A stretch of 64,000 bases of DNA from Iodobacter sp025352645 (GCF_033446605.1 NZ_JAWQUO010000001.1:1-64000), one strand, 5' to 3'. Positions 17,748-26,368 are shown, numbered from the stretch's first letter. The notes: a model not told the origin generated them from the letters alone. Numbers and translations are program-made.

Positions 17748-18676
17748 AGCGCAATATCCGTCCGCTCAGCCGTACGCAAAATAGCGCTGCGCGCGCGCGG
17801 GTTATCGCTGACTTCTTTGTCGCTGGCACGGATCGGCTTACCTATGATTTTGACCGGTGGCTCGGCAATATCGGCGGCACGCACGGGTAGGCGCGATGGC
17901 AGCTTGTCGCCTTGTGCTGCGTCTTGCAAAAAGCGTTTAACGATGCGGTCTTCCAATGAATGAAAAGCAATCACTGAGAAACGTCCGCCAGTATTGAGCA
18001 GCTGCAAGGCTTGCGGCAGGGTTAGCGCAAGCTCCTCAAGTTCGCGATTGATGTAAATCCGTATAGCTTGGAAGGTACGTGTCGCCGGGTTCTGACCCGG
18101 CTCGCGACTCTTGACGGCTGTTGCAACAATCTCGGAAAGTTGCCCAGTGGTGAGAATCTGTTTTCCCGCTCGACTTGCAACAATCGCTGCTGCAACCTGT
18201 TTAGCAAACCGCTCTTCGCCATAGTCTTTTACTACCTCTGCAATTTCTTTCTCATCGGCTAAGTTCAGCCATTCGGCCGCCGTAGTGCCACGCGTAGTGT
18301 CCATGCGCATATCGAGCGGTGCGTCAAAACGAAAACTAAAACCTCGGCTTGCATCATCTAACTGCGGTGATGACACGCCTAAATCCATCAGTACGCCGTC
18401 TACTGCATCAATCCCACGCAGGTTTAATTCTTTTTGTAGATTTACAAAGCCTTCGTGAACGATGGTAAAGCGCGGGTCTGTAATGGTTGCTGCCTCGGCA
18501 ATCGCCATTAAATCTTTATCAAAAGCAATCAAACGGCCTTCAGGGCCCAGTTTGGATAAAATAAGGCGCGAATGGCCACCGCGACCAAAAGTGCAGTCAA
18601 CGTAAGTGCCATTTGGCTTGATAGCCAGTGCGTGCACCGCTTCTTCTAATAAAACGGTGGTGTGGATAAGCGTCAA
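17744..18676 (-). CDS. rsmH: 16S rRNA m4C1402 methyltransferase
   Basis: RsmH (MraW) N4-methylates C1402 of 16S rRNA using SAM. The 310 residues include HTTVLLEEAV, the SAM motif YVDCTFGRGGHS, DGVLMDLGVSSPQLD with GFSFR, and the C-terminal VISFHSLEDR-type VIAFHSLEDRIVK. The start is TTG (giving MTLIHTTVLL, matching the family N-terminus). Its Shine-Dalgarno AGGA lies inside the last codons of an overlapping mini-ORF. The TTG overlaps that mini-ORF's TGA. The usual direct mraZ-rsmH junction is replaced by a 162-bp repeat region. Confidence 0.97.
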   Translation of the reverse strand: MTLIHTTVLLEEAVHALAIKPNGTYVDCTFGRGGHSRLILSKLGPEGRLIAFDKDLMAIAEAATITDPRFTIVHEGFVNLQKELNLRGIDAVDGVLMDLGVSSPQLDDASRGFSFRFDAPLDMRMDTTRGTTAAEWLNLADEKEIAEVVKDYGEERFAKQVAAAIVASRAGKQILTTGQLSEIVATAVKSREPGQNPATRTFQAIRIYINRELEELALTLPQALQLLNTGGRFSVIAFHSLEDRIVKRFLQDAAQGDKLPSRLPVRAADIAEPPVKIIGKPIRASDKEVSDNPRARSAILRTAERTDIAL

Positions 18677-18780
18677 AGCACAAAGTCCTGCATAGGGGTG
18701 TTGAAAATCTGTTTGAGGCCATTTAAATAGCCATCTATCGCTATCTCATCAAAGAAGACCCTGATGTGAATAAGCGTCAA
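18673..18780 (-). CDS. 35-residue mini-ORF 2 of the mraZ-rsmH relay
   Basis: It opens with TTG ACG CTT AT-, almost the same as the rsmH start (MTLIH), and ends MQDFVL-stop, resembling the MraZ C-terminus (MQGIVL-stop). Its TGA overlaps the rsmH TTG. It therefore looks like a duplicated rsmH start joined to a duplicated mraZ end. Its own Shine-Dalgarno (AGGA) lies in the preceding mini-ORF. The middle residues match nothing I recognise. It is probably a duplication by-product, but open and placed so that ribosomes pass from mraZ to rsmH. Confidence 0.6.
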   Translation of the reverse strand: MTLIHIRVFFDEIAIDGYLNGLKQIFNTPMQDFVL

Positions 18781-18842
18781 AACACAAAGTCCTGCATAGC
18801 GTTGCTGAGAGCCTTATGGCCTCTGATACATCTCTTTGTCAA
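18777..18842 (-). CDS. 21-residue mini-ORF 1 of the mraZ-rsmH relay
   Basis: It opens at a TTG that overlaps the mraZ stop (CTTTGA) and runs 21 codons. It ends MQDFVF-stop, with a TGA overlapping the TTG of mini-ORF 2. It begins MTKRCIRGH, which is not rsmH-like, but its tail is another copy of the MraZ-like end. Together the chain is mraZ, ORF1, ORF2, rsmH, each step overlapping by the same TTGA arrangement. Translation is not proven. Confidence 0.5.
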   Translation of the reverse strand: MTKRCIRGHKALSNAMQDFVF

Positions 18843-19276
18843 AGCACAATGCCTTGCATTTGGTTCGCCAAATCGTCTGGATTGATCTCCATAACAGCCT
18901 GGATTTGGGCCGCCCAACGGGCTTCATCCCATAGCTCAAATTTATTACCCATGCCCACAAGGGCTACTTCCTTATCTAAGCCAGCCAATTGGCGTAAACG
19001 AGGGGGAATTAAAATGCGCCCAGCGCTATCCGGTTCAATCTCTTCGGCATGGCCAACGATAAAACGGCGAATAGGCATCTGAGCGCCAGAAAGACGATTA
19101 AGCTGGTCACGTACTGGTAACCAATCAGGTTCTGGGTAAAGCAGCAAGCAGCCGGATGGTTCGGCAGTAATCACCAAACGATTAGCGCAGTGTGTCCCGA
19201 GCACGTCACGATGCCTGGCAGGGATTGCCAATCGTCCTTTGCTATCGAGATTTACTGAGGCTACGCCGCCAAACAT
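18839..19276 (-). CDS. mraZ: division/cell-wall cluster regulator MraZ
   Basis: MraZ is a ring-forming AbrB-fold DNA-binding protein that regulates its own operon. The 145 residues start MFGGVASVNLDSKGRLAIPARHRD and repeat the fold with DSAGRILIPPRLRQLAG (second swapped-hairpin half). Both halves carry the basic DxxGR motif that contacts DNA. It is the first gene of the cluster, and its operator of tandem GTGGG boxes sits directly upstream. The C-terminus (MQGIVL) is partly duplicated downstream. Confidence 0.97.
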   Translation of the reverse strand: MFGGVASVNLDSKGRLAIPARHRDVLGTHCANRLVITAEPSGCLLLYPEPDWLPVRDQLNRLSGAQMPIRRFIVGHAEEIEPDSAGRILIPPRLRQLAGLDKEVALVGMGNKFELWDEARWAAQIQAVMEINPDDLANQMQGIVL

Positions 19277-19307
19277 GTATATTTATCCGTTTTGTAAGGA
19301 TTAAAAC

Positions 19308-19342
19308 AACACTTTTACCCACTTTTACCCACTACTTCCCAC
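19308..19342 (-). promoter_or_regulatory. MraZ operator: tandem GTGGG boxes
   Basis: Read on the minus strand, GTGGG occurs at 19342-19338, 19332-19328 and 19322-19318, exactly 10 bp apart. A degenerate fourth box, GTGTT, lies at 19312-19308. MraZ is known to bind direct TGGGN-type repeats separated by 5 bp upstream of mraZ, so this is its autoregulatory site. The most upstream box overlaps the -10 element. Confidence 0.92.
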
Positions 19343-19369
19343 TATAGAGTAAAAAAAAAGAGCGCACAA
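19341..19369 (-). promoter_or_regulatory. sigma70-type promoter of mraZ/dcw cluster
   Basis: On the minus strand TTGTGC (19369-19364) is followed after 17 bp by TATAGT (19346-19341). The -10 runs straight into the first MraZ box, so bound MraZ would block RNA polymerase. The spacer contains a run of nine T. GGGCGC-TTGT-GCGCTC plus T-run also looks like a weak terminator, so the -35 may lie within a hairpin. Confidence 0.7.
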
Positions 19370-19546
19370 GCGCCCGTTTTTTAATTGTTCTTTTGATACA
19401 ATCACTTAGCGATAAAATACCCGATGTGCATTTTTCACTTGTTTTATCTTTTATAAGCAAGAGTTAAAGTTAAATACTTAAAGTAAAGCTTTAACATTTA
19501 TATGCAATAGTGTGTATTTTTCACGCAATAATAATCATTACGAGTT

Positions 19547-19711
19547 ATGACAGAAAAATTATTAAATATCTGTTTGTTAGGCTTGCTGGTCTATGCGCTT
19601 TGGAAGCGGATTAGCCCGTCAATGCGCACAGAAATAGACCGCAGCATGCGAATTGCCGCCATTGTTTTACTACTTGGGGCTGCTATTGCCTTGTTTTTGC
19701 ACATGTATTAA
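19547..19711 (+). CDS. 54-residue two-helix membrane protein
   Basis: A short open frame starts MTEKLLNICLLGLLVYALWK and ends AIALFLHMY. It has two hydrophobic stretches (residues about 4-18 and 36-52) separated by a charged loop containing ISPSMRTEIDRSMR. It is divergent from mraZ and 112 bp upstream of msrP in the same direction. No clear strong Shine-Dalgarno precedes it (tacgagtt). The hydrophobic-polar-hydrophobic pattern argues for a real gene. I do not recognise the family. Confidence 0.55.
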   Translation: MTEKLLNICLLGLLVYALWKRISPSMRTEIDRSMRIAAIVLLLGAAIALFLHMY

Positions 19712-19823
19712 GCGGGCAATGCGGGGTGACTTTCGCTACATAGAGAGAGCATCGAGTATTATTTATGGGCATCACTGTCAGCCATGGTGCTTCTATCCGA
19801 CTAAAAGATTTTAGGAGAACAGC

Positions 19824-20747
19824 ATGCTCATTCGTCCTGCGGATCATATTTTAAGTTCTGAAATCACCCCTGAAGCGCTTTGGCTAAACCGCCGCCAACT
19901 GATGACCGGTGCGGCGGCCTTGGGCTTGGCGGCGGCTTTGCCAGCGCAAGCGGCGGGTGAGCTGGTTTATCGGGCTAGCCCTCTTTCGGTTAAAGACGAT
20001 AAAAACAGCTTTGAGCAAATCACTCAATACAATAATTTCTATGAGTTTGGTACGGGTAAGGATGATCCCGCCCAAACTGCGGGCAAGCTAAAAACACGGC
20101 CATGGAATATCGTGATTGAAGGTGAGTGTGATAAGCCTCACACTTTTTCGATGGATGAGCTTTTAAAAGTAGCGCCGTTGGAAGAGCGAATTTACCGCTT
20201 GCGCTGTGTAGAGGGCTGGTCGATGGTGATTCCATGGGTGGGTTTCCCACTTTCGGAGTTACTTAAGAGGGTGAGCCCCACTTCTAAAGCTAAATATGTT
20301 GAGTTTATCTCGCTAGCGGATAAAGAGCAGATGCCAGGCGTGCAACGATCTGTGTTGGATTGGCCTTATACCGAAGGCTTGCGGATGGATGAAGCGATGC
20401 ATCCATTAACCATTATGGCGGTGGGCTTATATGGCAAAGTATTGCCCAATCAAAATGGCGCGCCAATTCGCGTGGTGGTGCCGTGGAAATATGGCTTTAA
20501 AAGCGCTAAGTCCATTGTAAAAATCCGCTTGACTGAAAAACAACCACAAACCTCATGGAATAAAGCGGGGCCAAATGAATATGGCTTTTATTCCAATGTA
20601 AACCCAGAAGTAGACCACCCACGCTGGAGCCAAGCCACCGAGCGGCGAATTGGCGAATTCTTTAAACGCAAAACTTTAATGTTTAATGGCTACGGCGACC
20701 AAGTAGCGGGAATGTACAAGGGAATGGATTTGAAGAAGTTGTTTTGA
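19824..20747 (+). CDS. msrP: protein-methionine-sulfoxide reductase catalytic subunit MsrP
   Basis: MsrP (YedY) is a periplasmic molybdopterin enzyme that repairs oxidised methionines in envelope proteins with electrons from the heme membrane protein MsrQ. The 307 residues carry a twin-arginine signal (NRRQLMTGAAALGLAAALPAQA, Arg23-Arg24) and the Mo ligand Cys128 in YRLRCVEGWSM. The sulfite-oxidase fold motifs WVGFPLSELL and PIRVVVPWKYGFKS are also present. A good Shine-Dalgarno (TAGGAGA) precedes the ATG. The partner msrQ is not adjacent; it lies at 47726-48313. Confidence 0.96.
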   Translation: MLIRPADHILSSEITPEALWLNRRQLMTGAAALGLAAALPAQAAGELVYRASPLSVKDDKNSFEQITQYNNFYEFGTGKDDPAQTAGKLKTRPWNIVIEGECDKPHTFSMDELLKVAPLEERIYRLRCVEGWSMVIPWVGFPLSELLKRVSPTSKAKYVEFISLADKEQMPGVQRSVLDWPYTEGLRMDEAMHPLTIMAVGLYGKVLPNQNGAPIRVVVPWKYGFKSAKSIVKIRLTEKQPQTSWNKAGPNEYGFYSNVNPEVDHPRWSQATERRIGEFFKRKTLMFNGYGDQVAGMYKGMDLKKLF

Positions 20748-20761
20748 AAGGTTAAAAATTT

Positions 20762-20905
20762 AAACCCAAATCTTGAACCACGGAGGAAAAGGAGAACACG
20801 GAGAGCCACGGAGAAGAACTGAAATGCAGTACAACCTCCTTTTCTGGTTTTCCTCCGTGTAACTCCGTGTCCTCTGTGATCTCTGTGGTTCAATATCTGG
20901 GTTTT
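20762..20905. repeat. cggag palindromic repeat, copy 2
   Basis: A complete copy lies between msrP and rpoH. The left arm aaacccaaatcttgaaccac leads into gagg/gagaacacggagagccacggag. The right arm ctccgtgtaactccgtgtcc leads to ctctgtggttcaatatctgg. It has roughly 50-bp arms and a 40-bp loop. As RNA it would be one of the strongest hairpins in the window. Confidence 0.9.
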
Positions 20906-20932
20906 ATGTTTTATTCCAACATATGAAGGCAT

Positions 20933-20964
20933 AAAAAAACGGAGCCGTTGGCTCCGTTTTTTTA
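20933..20964. terminator. bidirectional intrinsic terminator between msrP and rpoH
   Basis: The stem ACGGAGCC-GTT-GGCTCCGT is flanked by seven A on the left and seven T on the right, so it can stop transcription from both converging genes. The rpoH stop codon lies in its tail. Confidence 0.93.
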
Positions 20965-21813
20965 TGCTGGCAACAATGCCTGCTTCATTTTGCTGAGGGC
21001 TTTGGCCTCGATCTGGCGGATGCGCTCTGCTGAGACATTAAATTCTGCAGCTAAGTCATGCAGTGTTAAGGACGAGCCTTCGTCGGCCAGCCAGCGTGTT
21101 TCTACAATCCGGCGGCTGCGCTCGTCTAAGCTGGCCAGTGCCATTTGCAGGCCGCTTGTATGCAGCTTATCGGTAGCGCGGCGGGCGAGAGTGGCGTCTG
21201 GTGCGCTGTCGTGATCGGCAAGCCAATCAATGGGCGCGTAGCCTTCGTCATCGTTATCGTCCGAGATCAGCGAGATATCTTGGCCGCTCATCCGCGTTTC
21301 CATTTCTAGCACTTCTTCGCGTTTTACCCCTAAATCATCAGCGATTTTTTGCGCTTCTGAGGTAGTGAGTGCGGCAAAGCCTGGCTTCATGGAGCGCAGA
21401 TTAAAGAATAATTTGCGTTGAGCCTTGGTGGTGGCAACCCGCACCAAGCGCCAGTTACGCAGCACATATTCGTGGATTTCAGCTTTAATCCAATGCACGG
21501 CAAAGGAAAACAAGCGTACGCCACGGCCTGGTTCAAAACGTTTTACGGCTTTCATTAAGCCGATATTGCCTTCCTGGATAAGATCTGCCTGTGGCAGGCC
21601 ATAGCCAGAATAGCCGCGCGCAATCGATACTACGACCCGCAGGTGGGACATTACCAACTGCTTGGCTGCCTCCAGATCATTCTCCTGGCGAAAGCGCTCA
21701 GCAAGGCTAATTTCCTCTTCCTGTGAGAGCATAGGCACCGTATTTACACGCTGGATATAACTCTCGATGCTGTCGCCGCCAGATAGAACGGGAAGTGTAA
21801 GTGCAGCTGCCAT
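20962..21813 (-). CDS. rpoH: heat-shock sigma factor RpoH (sigma32)
   Basis: RpoH directs RNA polymerase to heat-shock promoters. The 283 residues show region 2 (HLRVVVSIARGYSGYGL, DLIQEGNIGLMKAVKRF, VHWIKAEIHEYVLRNWRLV), the RpoH box QRKLFFNLR, and region 4 (LHDLAAEFNVSAERIRQIEAKAL). I chose the ATG at 21813 (MAAALTLPV). It has AGGAGAG at good spacing and gives E. coli-like length. A longer in-frame start at 21855 lies inside the CIRCE operator. It follows ftsEX as in many proteobacteria. Confidence 0.97.
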   Translation of the reverse strand: MAAALTLPVLSGGDSIESYIQRVNTVPMLSQEEEISLAERFRQENDLEAAKQLVMSHLRVVVSIARGYSGYGLPQADLIQEGNIGLMKAVKRFEPGRGVRLFSFAVHWIKAEIHEYVLRNWRLVRVATTKAQRKLFFNLRSMKPGFAALTTSEAQKIADDLGVKREEVLEMETRMSGQDISLISDDNDDEGYAPIDWLADHDSAPDATLARRATDKLHTSGLQMALASLDERSRRIVETRWLADEGSSLTLHDLAAEFNVSAERIRQIEAKALSKMKQALLPA

Positions 21814-21848
21814 GTTTAAATCTCTCCTTGCAAAAACACTCGTTGATT

Positions 21849-21875
21849 CTAGCACTCGTATCGTGAGAGTGCCAA
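21849..21875 (-). promoter_or_regulatory. CIRCE element (HrcA operator) upstream of rpoH
   Basis: CTAGCACTC-N9-GAGTGCCAA on the plus strand, or TTGGCACTC-N9-GAGTGCTAG in the rpoH direction, matches the consensus TTAGCACTC-N9-GAGTGCTAA at 16 of 18 positions. The spacer is exactly nine bases. It ends 36 bp before the rpoH ATG. HrcA repression of rpoH would join the two heat-shock circuits. hrcA is not in the window. Confidence 0.88.
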
Positions 21876-22000
21876 AATATGACGAAGTTCATTTATTCAG
21901 TCAGTTGATTCAATCACATTATGGGGCGGTGAGGCACGGCAATTTTTCCTATCTGGACCATAGCGTAAATTAATAGCCCAGTGCTGTGCCTTGTATTTTT

Positions 22001-22903
22001 TTAGGTAAATTGCCGCAAATGTCGCCATACCGCAAGCCATGCTCCGATAAAAGTAAGCAGGGTGCATAGGCCACATACTATGACGACTGTACTAAAGTCT
22101 GGTGACAATAAGCTAAATTTTTGCCCATACGCGTTGGCTAAATCAAGCACGGCAGGGTTGAGGTGCGACAAAATACCCGCCACGATGGCGCAAGCAAACA
22201 AGCCGCCGAGTAAACCTTGCACCATGGCAAAGTAGATAAATGGTCGACGGATAAAGGCATCCGTTGCACCAATCAGCCGCGCAACCTCAATTTCTTCCTT
22301 GCGCGTCAAGATTTGCATACGAATGGCGTTGCCGGTAATCAGCGTCAGGGCCGTGGCCAGCAAAACCGCAATCACTTCAAATAGCGTTTGGCCTAAGGCG
22401 AGTAGCCTTTCTAAACGATGCGCCCACGCCGAATCAAGCTGAACTTCGTCCACGCCAGGCCGGCTTAGTAAGTCTTTTTGCAAGGCTTCTAGGTTAGCGG
22501 CTTGGCCCTCTTTGCTGCTTAAAATAAAAGCATCGGGGAGTGGGTTTTCGCTTAAGCCCGCTAATAAATTGGCGGCACCAGAGGATGCCTGCATTTCTTT
22601 GAGTGCTTCGTCCTTGGCGATAAACCGGCTGCTGGCGATGCGCGGGTCTTTTTTTAGCTGCTCGGCGAGCGTGCTCAGGTCTTCTTTAGTGGCGGAATCG
22701 CGCATAAAGATCGAAATTTGCGGCTCAATATGAATTTGGCTCACTACGCTAGAAACGCTGTTAATAAGCAGCCAAAGCGCTAAAGGCAACGCGGCGGTGA
22801 TACCAATCACCAGCAGATTAAGCGCGCTTGAAAAAGGATGGCGAACTAATGCGCCTAAGGTGCGGGCCAGTGATTGGCCATGAAGTCTTAACCAGTGTTT
22901 CAT
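22001..22903 (-). CDS. ftsX: cell division ABC-type membrane protein FtsX
   Basis: FtsX with FtsE controls septal peptidoglycan hydrolases through EnvC-like activators. The 300 residues have a cytoplasmic start and a first helix (NLLVIGITAALPLALWLLINSV). A periplasmic extracellular domain follows (about 50-155), then three C-terminal helices, with the cytoplasmic-loop motif ILTRKEEIEVARLIGATDAFIRRPF typical of the family. It starts a few bases after ftsE and forms the ftsE-ftsX-rpoH order. Confidence 0.96.
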   Translation of the reverse strand: MKHWLRLHGQSLARTLGALVRHPFSSALNLLVIGITAALPLALWLLINSVSSVVSQIHIEPQISIFMRDSATKEDLSTLAEQLKKDPRIASSRFIAKDEALKEMQASSGAANLLAGLSENPLPDAFILSSKEGQAANLEALQKDLLSRPGVDEVQLDSAWAHRLERLLALGQTLFEVIAVLLATALTLITGNAIRMQILTRKEEIEVARLIGATDAFIRRPFIYFAMVQGLLGGLFACAIVAGILSHLNPAVLDLANAYGQKFSLLSPDFSTVVIVCGLCTLLTFIGAWLAVWRHLRQFT

Positions 22904-22909
22904 ATCGCC

Positions 22910-23563
22910 TCAGGCAGAAAATTGACCGTTTTTCAAACGTAAAATCCGGCGGCCATAATCTGCCATCAGGGTTTCATCGTGTGCGGAGATCACAATGGTG
23001 ACACCCACTTGGTGAAAGGATTTAAACAGCTCCAAAATATCATGGGCGTAATCTCTATCCAAATTAGCGGTTGGCTCATCGGCCAGTAAAATGGCGGGGC
23101 GATGCACCACGGCACGGGCGATGCATAATCGCTGCTGCTCGCCGCCCGATAGCGAAACGGGATTGAGCTTTTCCTTGCCGGTGAGGCCTACTTTATCGAG
23201 CGCGGCCAAAACGCGGCGGCGGCCTTCTTTATGATTAAAGCCAATAATGTCGAGCGGCAGGCTGACGTTATCTAATACTGTGCGATCAAACAGGATTTTA
23301 TGGTCTTGAAAAATCAGCCCTAAATGGCGGCGGATATAGGGCAGGGAGCTGCGGTTCATCTTCGCCATATTTTGGCCATTGACGTTCACCACGCCACCAC
23401 TGGGCTTTTCTATTCCTGCAATCAGCTTTAATAGCGTCGATTTACCTGCACCGGAATGGCCAGCTAAAAACACCAGCTCGCCGCTTGGAATCTCAAAGCT
23501 TAAATTCTTTACGGCATCAAAGCCGCCAGGATAGCGTTTACTGACTTGCTGGAACTGGATCAT
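22910..23563 (-). CDS. ftsE: cell division ATP-binding protein FtsE
   Basis: FtsE is the ABC ATPase partner of FtsX. Taking MIQFQQVSKRYPGG as the start gives 217 residues, close to E. coli FtsE. Walker A is GHSGAGKSTLL, the Q-loop LIFQDHK, the signature LSGGEQQRL, Walker B ILLADEPTANLD and the switch histidine SAHDE. A longer frame to 23596 adds eleven residues (MPCRYREIGPL) without homology, so the shorter start is preferred. The Shine-Dalgarno is weak. Confidence 0.96.
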   Translation of the reverse strand: MIQFQQVSKRYPGGFDAVKNLSFEIPSGELVFLAGHSGAGKSTLLKLIAGIEKPSGGVVNVNGQNMAKMNRSSLPYIRRHLGLIFQDHKILFDRTVLDNVSLPLDIIGFNHKEGRRRVLAALDKVGLTGKEKLNPVSLSGGEQQRLCIARAVVHRPAILLADEPTANLDRDYAHDILELFKSFHQVGVTIVISAHDETLMADYGRRILRLKNGQFSA

Positions 23564-23600
23564 AAGAGGCCCTATTTCTCTGTAACGGCACGGCATGCCT

Positions 23601-24128
23601 TTACATATGTTTGATATCTACCGCTTTTAGATGCTTCACCAGCACCTTGTTTTGGTACTGATTACCGCCAAACTCGAAATATGTTACACCATGCTGAACA
23701 AAACCTTGGTGTGCATAAAAGGTAATGGCGCGGGTATTGTTGCTATTTACGCTGAGCCAATAGGCCTGCTGATTGAGATTACGTTCTACATAGGCCAAGA
23801 GCTGCTTGCCTATGCCTTGGCCGGTAAAGGCTTCTTGGACATAAAAAGTTTTCAGCTCGGCGCTGGGCAAATCTGTATTGCTAGCGGCCAAATCAAGCAT
23901 GGCGTAGGCGATAAGGTGGCCCTTATTCTCCGCAATCAGCAGGCGATACTGTGGATTGTTGATCCGTGCGGCGAATTTTTCGGTGGTAAATTCACTCAGC
24001 ACATAGGCTGAAATATCATGCCGAACTCCATCCGTGGCATAGGTATGTAGCCAAACTTGGATCGCCAGCGCGGCTAAGTTTTGTGCATCAGCAAGGCTGG
24101 CGGTGCGAAAGGAGATGTGTTGATGCAT
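23601..24128 (-). CDS. GNAT family N-acetyltransferase
   Basis: A 175-residue acetyltransferase of unknown substrate, inserted between ftsY and ftsE. The N-terminal MHQHISFRTASLADAQNLAALAIQVW, the LKTFYVQEAFTGQGIGKQLLAYVE segment (motif A, acetyl-CoA pyrophosphate binding Q-x2-G-x-G/A type) and LSVNSNNTRAITFYAHQGF (motif B) are characteristic of the fold. The start is uncertain; an ATG at 24140 is also possible. It lies in the same direction as ftsY and ftsE and may be cotranscribed. Confidence 0.85.
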   Translation of the reverse strand: MHQHISFRTASLADAQNLAALAIQVWLHTYATDGVRHDISAYVLSEFTTEKFAARINNPQYRLLIAENKGHLIAYAMLDLAASNTDLPSAELKTFYVQEAFTGQGIGKQLLAYVERNLNQQAYWLSVNSNNTRAITFYAHQGFVQHGVTYFEFGGNQYQNKVLVKHLKAVDIKHM

Positions 24129-24176
24129 CAAAACCGCCATTTGTAGGGGGCACGGCATGCCGTGCCCTATATCTGG

Positions 24177-24314
24177 GAGCCTCGAAAAACCCATCTGGTC
24201 TCATAATATTGCGTTGCGCTTTAAAAAAATCTCCTTACATATCAAACATATGCAGCGTCGGTTTTTTTAAAACGCGCCTTGTCTTATTTAGAAATATAGG
24301 TTTTTCGAGGCCCC
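24177..24314. repeat. inverted-repeat structure between ftsY and GNAT gene
   Basis: The arm gcctcgaaaaacc (24179-24191) is repeated in reverse complement as ggtttttcgaggc (24299-24311). Inside, a second pair (gcgctttaaaaaaa and tttttttaaaacgcgcc) gives a nested stem. It immediately follows the ftsY stop. It could attenuate ftsY transcription or be a MITE relic. No other copy is seen in the window. Confidence 0.7.
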
Positions 24315-24321
24315 CATCTAT

Positions 24322-25587
<1,266 letters not shown>

Positions 25588-25728
25588 GAGTTTGCGGGGA
25601 TTCCGAAAGATGGCGGAAAATGCGGGCAGCCTGCCGAAAAAAGTCTGTTTTCTGCGAAAAACCACTCAGTGGCTTAGCGTATTAACAGGCTGCTGGGCTA
25701 TTTAATTACAGATTGCTAGGATTTTAAC

Positions 25729-26283
25729 ATGGCCGCACAGTTCAAAAACCAGGTTCGTATTATTGGCGGTGACTATAAACGCCGTTTATTGAAGTTTCCT
25801 GACGCAGAAGGCCTACGCCCTACGCCGGATCGGGTGCGTGAAACGTTATTTAATTGGCTAGGCCAAGAGTGTACCAATCTGACTTGCTTAGATTTATTCT
25901 CTGGTAGCGGCGCACTGGGTTTTGAGGCCGCATCAAGGAATGCCAAGCGTGTAGTGATGGTAGAGCGGGATAAAAACGTGGCTGCTAGCCTAAAAGATAA
26001 TCAAAATTTGCTTGGGGCTAGCAATATTGAGGTGATTTGGGGCGATGCGCTGCGCTTTTTAGATAGTACGGCGGAGCGGTTTGACGTGGTGTTTTTAGAC
26101 CCACCCTTTGCATCAGATTTTTTAGCGCAAGTATTACCAAAACTCCCCCGAGTGCTCAATGCTGGCGCAGTGATCTACGCAGAAACTGCTAACTGGCCGG
26201 ATAGAGAAGGCTGGGAGATCGTTAAAGAGGGCAAAGCTGGGCAGGTGAAATACGCCTTGTTGAAGCAAAGCTTAACGGTGTAA
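25729..26283 (+). CDS. rsmD: 16S rRNA m2G966 methyltransferase
   Basis: RsmD methylates G966 of 16S rRNA with SAM. The 184 residues include RIIGGDYKRRLLKFPD, LRPTPDRVRETLFNWL, LDLFSGSGALGFEAASR (SAM motif I), VERDKN and the catalytic DPPF motif in VVFLDPPFAS. It is divergent from ftsY, the same arrangement as in E. coli. A short stem with T-run follows at 26369-26396. Confidence 0.97.
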   Translation: MAAQFKNQVRIIGGDYKRRLLKFPDAEGLRPTPDRVRETLFNWLGQECTNLTCLDLFSGSGALGFEAASRNAKRVVMVERDKNVAASLKDNQNLLGASNIEVIWGDALRFLDSTAERFDVVFLDPPFASDFLAQVLPKLPRVLNAGAVIYAETANWPDREGWEIVKEGKAGQVKYALLKQSLTV

Positions 26284-26368
26284 GCGGGTGAGATTCGTGG
26301 ATTTTTTGCTAGCTAAATACTTAAATCTGCGGGTTTTACTCATGAGCAGCTTATAAGAAGCCATCCAT

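Noticed and set aside
19350..19385. Intrinsic terminator upstream of mraZ
   Set aside because: The hairpin gggcgc-ttgt-gcgctc with T9 exists, but it coincides with the promoter -35 and spacer and has no obvious transcript to terminate; left as ambiguous.
21814..21855. N-terminal extension of RpoH by 14 residues
   Set aside because: The extension would start inside the CIRCE palindrome; the ATG at 21813 has a strong Shine-Dalgarno and gives normal length.
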